Of a stretch of DNA of 64,000 bases, positions 8,276 through 18,219 are shown one piece after another. Origin of the DNA: Fuscovulum blasticum DSM 2131. Lineage in GTDB: Bacteria > Pseudomonadota > Alphaproteobacteria > Rhodobacterales > Rhodobacteraceae. The position numbers were made by a program, and so were the translations under genes. Each line of letters starts with the position of its first letter. Within the stretch, counting starts at the first letter, position 1. Below the pieces are notes generated by a model. It did not search any database. It was not told the origin of the DNA and was given only the letters and a program-made list of their open reading frames with translations. Location of the stretch: contig NZ_PZKE01000011.1 in NCBI RefSeq assembly GCF_003034965.1, positions 1-64,000 on the forward strand, read 5' to 3'.

Positions 8276-8890
8276 ATGGATGCTGACCTTTCAACCGCCC
8301 GTCGCTACACCGCCTTCGAGGACGTTCAGGGCCTCATGATTGCCTCGGCGCAGGCCGCCCTTGGCATCCATCTGCTGCGGGCGGCGGGGCTGGTCACCGG
8401 CGGCACCGCGGGCACCGCGCTGATCCTGTCCTATGTGTTCCACTGGAACTTCTCGGTCGTGTTCTTCGCGATGAACATCCCCTTCTTCGGCTTCGCCTGG
8501 ATGGCGCGCGGCCCGGTGTTCTGCCTGAAAAGCCTGGCCACCGTCGCGCTGGTCTCGCTTCTGGCCGAGGCGCTGAAGCCGCTTCTTCACGTTGACCAGA
8601 TCCACCCCGCCGCCGCCGCCGTGCTGTTCGGCGTTTCGGCCGGCGTCGGCCTGCTGGGCCTGTTCCGCCATTCCGGCAGCCTGGGCGGCGTCTCCATCGT
8701 CGCGCTGATCCTGCAGGACAAGACCGGCTTCCGCGCCGGCTGGACCCAGTTGATCCATGACCTGATCCTGTTCACCGCCGCCGTCTTCCTGCTGCCGCCC
8801 GACCGGGTGCTGTGGTCGCTGCTGGGCGCGGTGATCCTGAACGCGGTGATCACCTTCAACCACCGCCGCGACTGGTATGTGGTGACCTGA
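8276..8890 (+). CDS. YitT-like integral membrane protein 1
   Basis: A 204-residue membrane protein of the YitT/DUF161 kind with about five to six hydrophobic segments, for example TAGTALILSYVFHW near 44-57 and LATVALVSLLAEAL. The repeated small-residue motifs LVTGGTAG near 39 and GLFRHSGSLGGVSIVALIL near 127-145 are typical. Transport role is unproven in the family. The next gene is a paralogue of the same length and topology, with matching motifs (GLVTGQTAG, FRHGASLGGVGIVAL, AINHRRD). Confidence 0.8.
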   Translation: MDADLSTARRYTAFEDVQGLMIASAQAALGIHLLRAAGLVTGGTAGTALILSYVFHWNFSVVFFAMNIPFFGFAWMARGPVFCLKSLATVALVSLLAEALKPLLHVDQIHPAAAAVLFGVSAGVGLLGLFRHSGSLGGVSIVALILQDKTGFRAGWTQLIHDLILFTAAVFLLPPDRVLWSLLGAVILNAVITFNHRRDWYVVT

Positions 8891-8933
8891 ACGCCCCTTC
8901 CCGTTGCCGTCCCCACAGGCTAAAGCCGCGCGC

Positions 8934-9536
8934 ATGACCGAACCGGAAAAGCACACCCTGATCGAAGATGCCCAGGCCATTGCCTATGGCAGCACCATGG
9001 CCGCCTTCGGCATCGTGATCCTTACCCATCTTGGCCTGGTCACCGGCCAGACGGCGGGGCTGGCGGTGCTGATCTCCTATGCCACGGGCTGGGGCTTCGG
9101 GCCGGTGTTCTTTGCGGTGAACCTGCCGTTCTATATCTTCGGCTACCTGCGGATGGGGGCGGTGTTCACCGCCAAGACCTTCCTTTCCGTCGCGCTCCTG
9201 TCGGGGCTGGCCATGTGGATGCCGCAACACATCAGCTTTGCCACGCTGAACCCCTGGCTGGGCGCCGTGCTCTTCGGCTTCATCTCCGGCTCGGCCCTGC
9301 TGGCGCTGTTCCGCCATGGCGCCAGCCTGGGCGGCGTCGGCATCGTCGCGCTGATGCTGCAAGACCGGCTTGGCTGGCGCGCGGGCTGGGTGCAGCTTGG
9401 CTTTGACGCCGTTCTTTTCGCCGCCGCCTTCCTTGTGCGCGACCCCATGACGGTGGTGATCAGCTTTGTCGGCGCGCTGGTGGTCAATCTGGTGATCGCC
9501 ATCAACCACCGCCGCGACCGCTATATCGCCACCTGA
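8934..9536 (+). CDS. YitT-like integral membrane protein 2 (tandem paralogue)
   Basis: A 200-residue membrane protein starting at the ATG at 8934 (MTEPEKHTL). It begins 43 bases after the first YitT-like gene and shares with it GLVTG-TAG, LFRHGASLGG, the AGW-QL segment and a C-terminus of the form NHRRD-Y. The pair looks like an old tandem duplication, since the motifs are kept but most residues differ. YitT proteins are of unknown function. The two may form a heteromer, which is inference. Confidence 0.8.
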   Translation: MTEPEKHTLIEDAQAIAYGSTMAAFGIVILTHLGLVTGQTAGLAVLISYATGWGFGPVFFAVNLPFYIFGYLRMGAVFTAKTFLSVALLSGLAMWMPQHISFATLNPWLGAVLFGFISGSALLALFRHGASLGGVGIVALMLQDRLGWRAGWVQLGFDAVLFAAAFLVRDPMTVVISFVGALVVNLVIAINHRRDRYIAT

Positions 9537-9661
9537 CCCGCCGCATCCCGCCGCCGAAACCGCCCGGAACCCCCGCTTTCCCCGCCTCCCCTCTGGCCAC
9601 GGGGCCGAAAACCCTGTAAGCCGCGCCAGACTTTACCCCCTCCCCCCAAGATGCGGACCCC

Positions 9662-11479
9662 ATGCAGCTGCGAAACATCGCTATCATCGCCCACGTTGAC
9701 CACGGCAAGACCACGCTGGTGGACGAGCTTCTGAAACAGTCCGGCACCTATCGCGAGGGCCAGATGGTCTCCGAACGGGCGATGGATTCCAACGACATCG
9801 AACGCGAACGCGGGATCACCATCCTGGCCAAGGCCACCTCGGTCGAATGGAAGGGGACGCGGATCAACATCGTCGACACCCCCGGCCACGCCGATTTCGG
9901 CGGCGAGGTGGAGCGCATCCTGTCGATGGTCGATGGCGTCTGCCTGCTGGTCGATGCCGCCGAAGGCCCGATGCCGCAGACCAAATTCGTGCTGGCCAAG
10001 GCGCTGGCCCTGGGCCTGCGCCCCATCGTGGTGCTGAACAAGGTCGACAAGCCCGACGCCGAACCCGACCGCGCCCTGAACGAAGTGTTCGATCTCTTCG
10101 CCAACCTTGGCGCCAGCGACGCGCAGCTTGATTTCCCGCATGTCTATGCTTCGGGCCGCTCGGGCTGGGCCGACATGGAACTGGACGGCCCCCGCAAGGA
10201 TCTGGCCGCGCTGTTCGACCTGATCGTGCGCCATGTCCCCGCACCGGCGCAGATCGCGCGCGAAGGCGAACCCTTCCGCATGTTGGCCACCACCCTGTCG
10301 GCCGACCCCTACCTTGGCCGCATCCTGACCGGCCGCGTCGAATCCGGCCGGCTGACCACCGGCACCACGCTCAAAGCCCTGTCGCGCGACGGCGAGCGGC
10401 TGGAACAGTTCCGCGTCACCAAGATCCTGGCCTTCCGGGGCCTGACCCAGACCGCCATCGACGAAGCCGTCGCCGGCGACATCGTCACCGTGGCCGGCAT
10501 GTCCAAGGCCACCGTGGCCGATACGCTCTGCGACCCGTCCATCGAAACCGCCCTGCCCGCCCAGCCGATCGACCCGCCGACCATCACCGTCACCTTCGGC
10601 ATCAACGACAGCCCGCTGGCCGGGCGCGACGGCAACAAGGTGCAGTCGCGCGTGATCCGCGAACGCCTGATGCGCGAAGCCGAGGTGAACGTGGCGATCA
10701 AGGTCGCCGACACCCCCGGCGGCGAGGCCTTCGAAGTCTCGGGCCGGGGCGAATTGCAGATGGGCGTTCTGATCGAGAACATGCGCCGCGAAGGTTTTGA
10801 ACTGTCGATCTCGCGCCCGCGCGTGATCATGCAGGAAATCGACGGTGTGCGGAACGAGCCCGTCGAAGAGGTCATCGTCGATGTCGATGACGAATTCTCG
10901 GGCGCGGTCATTGACAAGCTGACCGGCGAACGCAAGGGTGATCTGGTCGAGATGCGGCCCGCCGGCGTGGGCAAGACCCGCATCATCGCCCATGTCCCCT
11001 CGCGCGGGCTGATCGGCTATCACGGCCAGTTCCTGACCGATACCCGCGGCACCGGCGTGCTGAACCGCATCTTCCACGGCTGGGCGCCGCACAAGGGCCC
11101 GATCCAGGGCCGCCGTCAGGGCGTGCTGATCAGCATGGAGACCGGCGTTTCCGTCGCCTATGCCCTGTGGAACCTGGAAGACCGCGGCCGCATGTTCATC
11201 GGCCCGCAGGAACAGGTCTATACCGGCATGATCATCGGCGAACATTCGCGCGACAATGATCTGGAAGTGAACCCGCTCAAGGGCAAGAAGCTGACCAACG
11301 TCCGTGCCAGCGGCACCGACGAAGCCGTCCGCCTGACCCCGCACATCCGCTTCAGCCTGGAAGAGGCCATCGCCTATATCGACGATGACGAACTGGTCGA
11401 GGTCACGCCCAAGATCATCCGGCTGCGCAAGCGGCTTCTGGACCCGCATGAACGCAAGCGCGCCTCGCGCAGCGAATAA
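9662..11479 (+). CDS. typA: TypA/BipA ribosome-associated translational GTPase
   Basis: EF-G-like GTPase of 605 residues that binds ribosomes and helps 50S assembly, notably in cold or stress. The G motifs are intact: [10 protein letters not shown] near 10-19, the switch segment RERGITI near 44, [12 protein letters not shown] near 76 and NKVDKPDA near 128. EF-G-like domains follow, then the TypA-specific C-terminal region with [20 protein letters not shown] at 9662 follows the spacer after the YitT pair. A strong terminator shared with uvrA follows the stop. Confidence 0.96.
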   Translation: MQLRNIAIIAHVDHGKTTLVDELLKQSGTYREGQMVSERAMDSNDIERERGITILAKATSVEWKGTRINIVDTPGHADFGGEVERILSMVDGVCLLVDAAEGPMPQTKFVLAKALALGLRPIVVLNKVDKPDAEPDRALNEVFDLFANLGASDAQLDFPHVYASGRSGWADMELDGPRKDLAALFDLIVRHVPAPAQIAREGEPFRMLATTLSADPYLGRILTGRVESGRLTTGTTLKALSRDGERLEQFRVTKILAFRGLTQTAIDEAVAGDIVTVAGMSKATVADTLCDPSIETALPAQPIDPPTITVTFGINDSPLAGRDGNKVQSRVIRERLMREAEVNVAIKVADTPGGEAFEVSGRGELQMGVLIENMRREGFELSISRPRVIMQEIDGVRNEPVEEVIVDVDDEFSGAVIDKLTGERKGDLVEMRPAGVGKTRIIAHVPSRGLIGYHGQFLTDTRGTGVLNRIFHGWAPHKGPIQGRRQGVLISMETGVSVAYALWNLEDRGRMFIGPQEQVYTGMIIGEHSRDNDLEVNPLKGKKLTNVRASGTDEAVRLTPHIRFSLEEAIAYIDDDELVEVTPKIIRLRKRLLDPHERKRASRSE

Positions 11480-11488
11480 GAAAACAAG

Positions 11489-11519
11489 GGAAAAGCCGCG
11501 GAAATCCCGCGGCTTTTCC
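11489..11519. terminator. Bidirectional terminator between convergent typA and uvrA
   Basis: GGAAAAGCCGCGG and CCGCGGCTTTTCC form a perfect 13-bp stem with a five-base loop. T-rich sequence lies within and after the stem on both strands (CTTTTCCTATT on plus, CTTTTCCCTTGTTTTC on minus). Its right edge touches the last base of the uvrA stop codon, so one hairpin serves both genes. Confidence 0.9.
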
Positions 11520-14383
11520 TATTCCGCCGCCATCCGCCGCGGCTTGAGCATGTCCTTGAGATACCGCCCCGTATGGCTGGCCTCGACCTTGGCAATCTGC
11601 TCGGGCGTGCCGGTCGCGACGATCCGGCCACCGCCATCGCCGCCCTCGGGGCCGATGTCGATCACCCAGTCGGCGGTTTTCACCACGTCGAGGTTATGCT
11701 CGATCACCACGACAGTATTGCCCTGATCCACCAGCGAATGCAGCACTTCCAGCAGTTTGCGCACGTCCTCGAAATGCAGCCCCGTGGTCGGCTCATCCAG
11801 AATGTACAGCGTGCGCCCGGTTGCCCGGCGGCTCAGTTCTTTGGACAGCTTCACACGCTGCGCCTCGCCGCCTGACAGCGTGGTCGCCTGCTGCCCGACC
11901 TTGATATAGCCAAGCCCCACCTCGCACAGCGCATCCATCTTTTCCCGGATGCTGGGCACGGCGGAAAAGAACTCGCGCGCATCTTCGCATGTCATGTCAA
12001 GAACATCGGCGATGCTCTTGTTCTTGAACTTTATTTCCAGCGTTTCGCGATTGTAGCGATGGCCCTTGCAGGTTTCGCAGGTGACATAGACATCGGGCAA
12101 GAAGTGCATCTCGATCTTGATCACCCCGTCGCCCTGGCAAGCCTCGCAGCGGCCGCCCTTGACGTTGAAGCTGAACCGCCCCGGCCCATACCCGCGCGCC
12201 TTGGATTCCGGCAGTCCGGCAAACCAGTCGCGGATATGGGTGAAGGCCCCGGTATAGGTGGCCGGGTTCGACCGAGGCGTCCGCCCGATGGCGCGCTGGT
12301 CGATGTCGATCACCTTGTCCAGATGTTCGAACCCCTTGATCGTCTCGCAAGGTGCGGGCGTCTCATGCGCCCCGTTCAGCCGCATCGCGGCGGTCTTGAA
12401 CAGAGTCTCGATGGTCAGCGTGGACTTGCCCCCGCCCGACACCCCGGTCACGCAGACGAACTTGCCCAGCGGAAAGTCGGCCGTCAGGTTCTTGAGATTG
12501 TTGCCGGATGCGCCCACCACCGTCAGCTTCTTGCCACTGCCGTCGCGCCTCTGCTTCGGCACGGTGATCGCCCGGCTGCCTGACAGGTATTGCCCGGTCA
12601 GGCTGGCCGGATCGGCGGCAATCTGCGCCGGCGTGCCCTGCGCCACGATCCGCCCGCCATGCACCCCGGCGCCGGGGCCGAAGTCGAAGACGTAATCCGC
12701 CTCGCGGATGGCATCCTCGTCATGCTCCACCACCAGCACCGTATTGCCCTGATCGCGCAGGTTCTTCAGCGTGGTCAGCAGCCGGTCATTGTCGCGCTGG
12801 TGCAGGCCGATCGACGGCTCGTCCAGCACATACAGCACCCCGGTCAACCCGCTGCCAATCTGGCTGGCCAGCCGGATACGCTGGCTTTCGCCGCCCGACA
12901 GGGTGCCGGCATTGCGGCTCATCGTCAGGTAGTCCAGGCCGACATTCACAAGGAATCCAAGACGTTCGCGGATTTCCTTCAGGATCGCGCGGGCAATCTC
13001 GTTGTTCTGGTTCGTCAGATGCGCCGGCACCGTCTCAATCCAGGCATGGGCCTCGCGGATCGACATGCGCACCACCTGGCCGATGTGCAGCCCGCCGATC
13101 TTGACCGCCAGCGCCTCGGGCTTCAGCCGGTAGCCACCGCAGGTGTGGCAATCGCGGTTGTTCTGGTAGCGCTCCATCTCCTCGCGCGACCAAGCGCTGT
13201 CGGTTTCGCGGTAGCGGCGTTCGAAATTCGGGATCACCCCTTCGAAAACGCGGCGCACCTTGTAGCTGCGGCCGCCTTCATCATAGGTGAAGTCAATCTC
13301 CTCACCCTTTGATCCGTAAAGGAAAAGCTGCTTCACGTTCTCGGGCAGGTCACGCCATTTGGTCTTCTTGTCAAAGCCGTAGTGGCGGGCCAGCGCATCC
13401 ACAGTCTGGGTGAAATAGGGCGATTTCGACTTGGCCCAGGGCGCAATGGCCCCCTGCGGGATCGACAGGCCCTGATCGGGCACGATCAGCCGTTCGTCGA
13501 AGAACAGCTCCACCCCCAGCCCGTCACAGGCCGGGCAGGCCCCGAAGGGCGCGTTGAAGGAAAACAGGCGCGGCTCGATTTCCGCAATGGTGAAGCCCGA
13601 CACCGGGCAGGCGAATTTCTCGGAATAGGTGATGCGCTGCGGCGCCTCACCCTCGGCGCTGTCGGCCAGTTCCACCACGGCAATGCCGTCGGCCAGGTTC
13701 AGCGCGGTGCGGAAACTGTCGGCCAGCCGCGTTTCCAGCCCCTCGCGCACGACGATCCGGTCCACCACCACGTCGATGTTGTAGCGGAACTTCTTGTCCA
13801 GCGTGGGCGGTTCCTCCAGATCATGGAAGGTGCCGTTCACCTTGATCCGCTGGAAGCCCTGCTTCCGAAGCTCCAGAAATTCCTTCTTATATTCGCCCTT
13901 CCGGTCGCGCACGATGGGCGCCAGCAGATAGGCGCGGGTGCCTTCCGCCATTGCCATCACAGCATCCACCATGTCCTGCACCTGCATCGCGGTGATCGGC
14001 AGGCCGGTGGCGGGGCTGTAGGGCGTGCCGACGCGGGCGAACAGCAGGCGAAGATAGTCATAGATCTCGGTCACCGTGCCGACGGTCGAGCGCGGGTTCT
14101 TCGAGGTGGTCTTCTGCTCGATGGAAATGGCCGGCGACAGGCCCGAGATGTGGTCGACATCCGGCTTGCCCATCATGTCCAGGAACTGCCGCGCATAGGC
14201 CGACAGCGATTCGACATAGCGGCGCTGGCCTTCGGCATAGATCGTATCGAAGGCCAGGCTGGACTTGCCCGATCCCGACAGCCCGGTGATCACCACAAGC
14301 TGATCGCGCGGAATATCAAGGTCGATGCCCTTGAGATTGTGCTCGCGCGCCCCGCGCACTTCGATGAACTTCTGCTCCGCCAT
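11519..14383 (-). CDS. uvrA: UvrA, excinuclease ABC subunit A
   Basis: Damage-recognising ATPase of nucleotide-excision repair, 954 residues. Two ABC modules are visible: Walker [10 protein letters not shown] near 33 and GVSGGGKST near 645, with signatures [12 protein letters not shown] and [12 protein letters not shown]. Zinc modules CPACDGLG and CEACQGDG ... CETCKGH are present. The start is set at [19 protein letters not shown] (ATG 14383) because this is the usual UvrA N-terminus; an in-frame start 18 codons upstream adds unrelated residues. Transcribed toward typA. Confidence 0.96.
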   Translation of the reverse strand: MAEQKFIEVRGAREHNLKGIDLDIPRDQLVVITGLSGSGKSSLAFDTIYAEGQRRYVESLSAYARQFLDMMGKPDVDHISGLSPAISIEQKTTSKNPRSTVGTVTEIYDYLRLLFARVGTPYSPATGLPITAMQVQDMVDAVMAMAEGTRAYLLAPIVRDRKGEYKKEFLELRKQGFQRIKVNGTFHDLEEPPTLDKKFRYNIDVVVDRIVVREGLETRLADSFRTALNLADGIAVVELADSAEGEAPQRITYSEKFACPVSGFTIAEIEPRLFSFNAPFGACPACDGLGVELFFDERLIVPDQGLSIPQGAIAPWAKSKSPYFTQTVDALARHYGFDKKTKWRDLPENVKQLFLYGSKGEEIDFTYDEGGRSYKVRRVFEGVIPNFERRYRETDSAWSREEMERYQNNRDCHTCGGYRLKPEALAVKIGGLHIGQVVRMSIREAHAWIETVPAHLTNQNNEIARAILKEIRERLGFLVNVGLDYLTMSRNAGTLSGGESQRIRLASQIGSGLTGVLYVLDEPSIGLHQRDNDRLLTTLKNLRDQGNTVLVVEHDEDAIREADYVFDFGPGAGVHGGRIVAQGTPAQIAADPASLTGQYLSGSRAITVPKQRRDGSGKKLTVVGASGNNLKNLTADFPLGKFVCVTGVSGGGKSTLTIETLFKTAAMRLNGAHETPAPCETIKGFEHLDKVIDIDQRAIGRTPRSNPATYTGAFTHIRDWFAGLPESKARGYGPGRFSFNVKGGRCEACQGDGVIKIEMHFLPDVYVTCETCKGHRYNRETLEIKFKNKSIADVLDMTCEDAREFFSAVPSIREKMDALCEVGLGYIKVGQQATTLSGGEAQRVKLSKELSRRATGRTLYILDEPTTGLHFEDVRKLLEVLHSLVDQGNTVVVIEHNLDVVKTADWVIDIGPEGGDGGGRIVATGTPEQIAKVEASHTGRYLKDMLKPRRMAAE

Positions 14384-14485
14384 CCGCGACCCCTGACCTG
14401 AGGCCCCAGAGATAGGGCAATTCGCCCCCGTATCCAACCGGATTTTGTGAACGAAGACAGAACATCACGGCAGCGCGAGGGGGGC

Positions 14486-14514
14486 TTTACATATTCGGTT
14501 GTTGATATATGTAT
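14486..14514 (+). promoter_or_regulatory. AT-rich dyad over the rhodanese promoter
   Basis: TACATAT at 14488-14494 and ATATGTA at 14507-14513 are perfect inverted arms with a 12-base spacer. TTTACA at 14486 (a possible -35) and TATGTA at 14508 (a possible -10) fall inside it, so a bound dimer would block the promoter. ArsR-type sulfide sensors such as BigR control rhodanese-like genes in related bacteria; the link here is inference. Confidence 0.45.
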
Positions 14515-14538
14515 GGGCTCGAAGCATGAGGTTTCCCG

Positions 14539-14898
14539 ATGTTCTCTTTCCTGCGCCCCAACGCCGGCCCCGCCTGCCCCCCTGTTGCCGAAATCGCGGC
14601 GGCGGTGGCCCGGGGTGAGATGGTTCTGGTCGATGTCCGCGAAACCGCCGAACTGCGCGGCTCTGGCAAAGCCAAGGGCGCGCTGCATGTTCCGCTGGGG
14701 CTGCTGGCGCTGAAGGCCGATCCGCAGGCGCCCGACGCGGTGATGGCGCCGGGCAAGCCCGTGGTTCTGTACTGCGCCTCGGGCGGGCGGTCGGGCATGG
14801 CGGCGCAGACGCTGCGCCGCATGGGCTATGATCCGGTCTGGAACCTGGGCGGCTTCGGCGATTGGGTCGCCGGCGGCGGTCAGGTCGACCGCGCCTGA
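14539..14898 (+). CDS. Rhodanese-like sulfurtransferase
   Basis: Single-domain rhodanese of 119 residues. C79 in the active-site loop CASGGRS would carry the persulfide, and VDVRETAELRGSG near 31-43 and NLGGFGDWVAGG at the end complete the fold. There is no signal peptide, so it acts in the cytoplasm. A GAGG ribosome site precedes ATG 14539. Its last 19 bases overlap the convergent MFS gene. The likely role is handling of reactive sulfur or thiol transfer; the physiological donor is unknown. Confidence 0.88.
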   Translation: MFSFLRPNAGPACPPVAEIAAAVARGEMVLVDVRETAELRGSGKAKGALHVPLGLLALKADPQAPDAVMAPGKPVVLYCASGGRSGMAAQTLRRMGYDPVWNLGGFGDWVAGGGQVDRA

Positions 14899-16052
14899 CG
14901 GCGACGCGCCTGCCAGCCGATCACCGCCACCCCTGCCAGCGCCGCCAGCACCGCCACCGCGGACAGGGCCAGCGGCCCGCCCGCCGCCAGAATCGCCGCC
15001 AGAACCGGGGTGCCGGTCGTGGTGCCCAGATTGCCCAGTTGCGCAATCGCCCCGGCGGCGCGGGCGCGATCTTCGGGCAGGCGGTTCAGTTCCGGGATCG
15101 AGGCGAAACTTGCCCCCTGCACGATGCCCAGGGCGGCAGACAGCCAGAACCCCGCCAGCACCATGCCGCTGCCGTGCCCCCAGAACAGCCACAGCGCCAC
15201 GAATCCGGGCAGCGCGGCCAGATAGCCCCAGCTTGCCAGCCGCACCGCGGGCATCCGGCTCAGCAGCCGCACCCCCAGCGTCAGCGACACCGCGATCGAC
15301 ACCAGCGGCATCCCCGTCGCCATCAGCGCGCGGTGGCTTTCGGGCGTCTGCGGCGGCAGCAGCGTCAGGCAGGCGACATAGAGGAAGGTATAGAAACAGA
15401 ACCCCATGGCCGGCGCCGCCAGCCAGGGCGAGGCATAGATCTGCACATGCTGGGCCAGCACATTGCCCATACGCCCCCGTATGGCCGGCGGATCGGCGGG
15501 CAGCGCGGCCCAAAGCAGCGCGCCGATCGCCACCATCCAGCCAGAATGGGCCAGAAACAGCCCCGGCGCCCCGCCCCAGCCCACGATGCCCGGCGCGATC
15601 AGCGCCAGCACGGCATATGTCACCCCAAAGAAGCTGGACCACAGTGTCATTGCCAGCGGCCGGCGCTCCTCGGGCGCAAGCTGGGCAATCAGCACCGGTC
15701 CGACCACCACGATGGCCAGATGCGAGGCGCCTTCCAGCACCCGCGACAGGATCATCACCGGATAGGCCGGCAGCAGCGCCTGCACCGCCGACACCGCCGC
15801 CCCCAGGGCCATGGCCCCGACGATGGCCCGCTTCGGGCCGATCCGGGCCACCAGCAGCCCCGCCGTGGTGCCGAACACCAGCCCCACCATGCCAACGACC
15901 GAGACGACCAGCCCCAGCGCCACCTCGCCCTGCCCGGCGTAAATTCCGCGCAGATCCTGAAACAGGACCGAGATCTTGCCGAATTGCGCCGCCGCCCCCA
16001 GGCCCGCGGCCCAGAGCAGCAGCACCAACGCCATGGGAGGAAGCCGCATCAT
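14880..16052 (-). CDS. MFS transporter
   Basis: About 390 residues with twelve predicted membrane segments in two halves and a loop motif GLLVARIGPKRAIVG near 75 typical of the major facilitator superfamily. The start is one of two adjacent ATGs (16052 or 16049) after AGGGCGGC. The 3' end overlaps the rhodanese gene by 19 bases on the opposite strand. Substrate unknown; the adjacent sulfurtransferase does not settle it. Confidence 0.8.
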   Translation of the reverse strand: MMRLPPMALVLLLWAAGLGAAAQFGKISVLFQDLRGIYAGQGEVALGLVVSVVGMVGLVFGTTAGLLVARIGPKRAIVGAMALGAAVSAVQALLPAYPVMILSRVLEGASHLAIVVVGPVLIAQLAPEERRPLAMTLWSSFFGVTYAVLALIAPGIVGWGGAPGLFLAHSGWMVAIGALLWAALPADPPAIRGRMGNVLAQHVQIYASPWLAAPAMGFCFYTFLYVACLTLLPPQTPESHRALMATGMPLVSIAVSLTLGVRLLSRMPAVRLASWGYLAALPGFVALWLFWGHGSGMVLAGFWLSAALGIVQGASFASIPELNRLPEDRARAAGAIAQLGNLGTTTGTPVLAAILAAGGPLALSAVAVLAALAGVAVIGWQARRRQARST

Positions 16053-16106
16053 GCCGCCCTGCCTAATCCGTGCCGCCGGCAAAGACCAGACAGGGCGGAA
16101 GCCTGG

Positions 16107-17504
16107 TCAGATGTGCAGCGCGCGCCCGTAGGCGTCCAGCACCGCCTCATGCATCATTTCGCTCAGCGTCGGGTGCGGGAAGACCGTGTTCATCAGGTCT
16201 TCCTCGGTGGTCTCCAGCGTGCGGCCGATCACATAGCCCTGGATCAGCTCCGTCACCTCGGCCCCCACCATATGCGCGCCCAGCAATTCGCCGGTCTTGG
16301 CGTCAAACACGGTTTTCACCAGCCCCTCGGGCTCGCCAAGCGCAATGGCCTTGCCATTGCCGATGAAGGGGAAGCGGCCAACCTTCACGCTATAGCCCTG
16401 CTCCTTGGCCTTGGCTTCTGTCAGCCCGACCGAGGCCACCTGCGGATGGCAATAGGTGCAGCCGGCAATGCTGCCCGGCTTGATCGGATGCGGATGCCCG
16501 CCCGCGATCAGCTCGGCCACCATCACGCCCTCATGGCTGGCCTTGTGCGCCAGCCAGGGGGCGCCGGCAATGTCGCCAATGGCAAACAGGCCCGGCACGC
16601 CGGTGCGGCAGAATTCGTCGGTCACCACATGGGTCCGGTCGATCTTGACGCCAAGCGCCTCAAGCCCAAGGTTTTCGACATTGCCCACGATGCCGACCGC
16701 GGAAATCACCGTGTCGAACTCGGCCGTCGTCACCTTGCCGTCCTGTTCGATATGCGCGGTCACGCCGACGCCCGGCTTGCGGTCCAGCTGCTTGACCGCG
16801 GCCTTTTCCAGAATCTTCATGCCCTGCTTGACGAACTGCTTCCTGGCAAAGGCCGAAATCTCGGCGTCTTCCACCGGCAGGATGCGGTCCATCACCTCAA
16901 CCACCGTGGTCTCGGCGCCCAGCGTGTTGAAGAAGCTGGCGAATTCGATGCCGATGGCGCCTGACCCGATCACCAGCAGCTTCTTCGGCATCCGGGGCGC
17001 CACCAGCGCGTGCTTGTAGTTCCAGACCAGATCGCCATCGGCTTCCAGCCCCGGCAATTCGCGCGCCCGCGCGCCGGTGGCCAGGATGATGTTCTTCGCG
17101 GTCAGCACCTCGGTGCCCTTGTCGGTCTTCACCTCGACCGCGCCCGCCTTCGGCAGCGTTGCCGCGCCCATGAAGACGGTGACCTTGTTCTTCTTCATCA
17201 GATGGCCGATGCCGCCCGACAATTGCTTGGCCACGCCCCGGCTGCGGGCCACCACGGCGGGCAGGTCATAGCCGATGCCATCCGCCTTCAGCCCAAATTC
17301 CTTGGCGCGGTGCATCAGGTGGAACACTTCGGCGCTGCGCAGCAGGGCCTTGGTCGGGATGCAGCCCCAGTTCAGGCAGATGCCGCCCAGATGTTCCCGC
17401 TCGACGATGGCGACCTTCTGGCCCAGTTGCGCCGCACGAATGGCCGCGACATAGCCGCCGGGGCCTGCGCCTATCACCACAACGTCAAAGCTCTGCTCAC
17501 CCAT
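16107..17504 (-). CDS. lpdA: Dihydrolipoyl dehydrogenase (E3)
   Basis: FAD-dependent disulfide oxidoreductase of 465 residues that reoxidises lipoyl groups of 2-oxoacid dehydrogenases. FAD motif GAGPGGYVAAIRAAQLG near 12-28, redox-active cysteines C43 and C48 in GICLNWGCIPTK, NAD motif GSGAIGIEFA near 180 and the C-terminal HPHPTLSEMMHE base pair are all intact. Tryptophan between the cysteines is common in alphaproteobacterial pyruvate dehydrogenase E3s, but no E1 or E2 gene is beside it here, so partner assignment is uncertain. Confidence 0.95.
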   Translation of the reverse strand: MGEQSFDVVVIGAGPGGYVAAIRAAQLGQKVAIVEREHLGGICLNWGCIPTKALLRSAEVFHLMHRAKEFGLKADGIGYDLPAVVARSRGVAKQLSGGIGHLMKKNKVTVFMGAATLPKAGAVEVKTDKGTEVLTAKNIILATGARARELPGLEADGDLVWNYKHALVAPRMPKKLLVIGSGAIGIEFASFFNTLGAETTVVEVMDRILPVEDAEISAFARKQFVKQGMKILEKAAVKQLDRKPGVGVTAHIEQDGKVTTAEFDTVISAVGIVGNVENLGLEALGVKIDRTHVVTDEFCRTGVPGLFAIGDIAGAPWLAHKASHEGVMVAELIAGGHPHPIKPGSIAGCTYCHPQVASVGLTEAKAKEQGYSVKVGRFPFIGNGKAIALGEPEGLVKTVFDAKTGELLGAHMVGAEVTELIQGYVIGRTLETTEEDLMNTVFPHPTLSEMMHEAVLDAYGRALHI

Positions 17505-17522
17505 ATTCCCCTCCCCTGGAAA

Positions 17523-17537
17523 TTAGTTCACCCTTAA
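17523..17537 (-). promoter_or_regulatory. CtrA-like site upstream of lpdA
   Basis: Reading leftward, TTAA-N7-CTAA differs by one base from the CtrA consensus TTAA-N7-TTAA. It lies about 20-35 bases before the lpdA start in the 93-base spacer. Such a near match can occur by chance; low confidence. Confidence 0.2.
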
Positions 17538-17597
17538 ACCAACCAATTCAGCCGCACAACAACATGCGCGCCGCGCCGCCTTGCAATTGGTGCATGG

Positions 17598-18167
17598 CTA
17601 ACCCTTCAATTCCCGAACGATCGCCCCATAGCCCCCCTCGGCCAGAAACGCCGCCTCCTCGGGCGTGGTTTCGCGCCCCAGCGCCGCATTGCGGAACGGA
17701 AACCGGCCGAAACGCCGGATGATCTGCCGGTGCGCCCGCGCATGAAGCGCCATCTCCGGGTTGGACGACAGGCGGTCCTGCATCAGTTGCACCGCCAGAT
17801 CCTGATCGGCGGGGTCTTCGGAATGTTCGAGCGGCATGTAGAAGAACTGCCGCTCGGGCTCAGGCGCGCCCATGTCCCAGCCCTCGGCCAGCGCCTTGCG
17901 CGCCGCCGCCCGCGCCTGCGCATCGGTGGCAAAGGCCAGCGCCGTGCCACGGTGGATGTTGCGGGCGAACTGGTCGGCGATGATCAGATAGGCCAGCGTG
18001 GCGACCGTGCCATCCACCCAATGCTCCAGCCCGCCGTCGTGCAACGCCTGCCAATCCTCGGCAAAGCGGACGGCGCAGGCATCGTCAATCTCTTCGGTGC
18101 CGGCATACCAGCCTTCGGGGCCGATCTCGCCCAGCCAGAAATCCAGCACATCCACGGGGTCTGCCAT
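17598..18167 (-). CDS. DUF924 family protein
   Basis: A 189-residue soluble protein. DVLDFWLGEIGPEGWY at the N-terminus, LIIADQFARNIHRGTALAFATDAQA near 75-99, FFYMPLEHSEDPADQ near 119-133 and RFGRFPFRNAALGRETTPEE near 155-175 are the hallmark blocks of DUF924, an all-helical, TPR-like family of unknown function. The ATG at 18167 is chosen because GGGAGGACGACAG gives a good ribosome site; a frame extends 30 codons upstream without one. It follows the MFS gene by 52 bases and may be the tail of the queA operon. Confidence 0.85.
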   Translation of the reverse strand: MADPVDVLDFWLGEIGPEGWYAGTEEIDDACAVRFAEDWQALHDGGLEHWVDGTVATLAYLIIADQFARNIHRGTALAFATDAQARAAARKALAEGWDMGAPEPERQFFYMPLEHSEDPADQDLAVQLMQDRLSSNPEMALHARAHRQIIRRFGRFPFRNAALGRETTPEEAAFLAEGGYGAIVRELKG

Positions 18168-18219
18168 CTGTCGTCCTCCCTGCCCTGCACCCTGACAGGC
18201 CGCCCGGTCTGGCGCAACC

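Noticed and set aside
9521-11449. Minus-strand open frame of 642 codons opposite typA
   Set aside because: Antisense composition, and typA motifs are intact on the plus strand.
14862-16964. Plus-strand open frame of 700 codons opposite the MFS and lpdA genes
   Set aside because: It spans two real genes and lacks any domain; it is an antisense shadow.
17523-17537. CtrA binding site before lpdA
   Set aside because: Only one near-consensus half with a mismatch; kept as a low-confidence feature and not as a finding.
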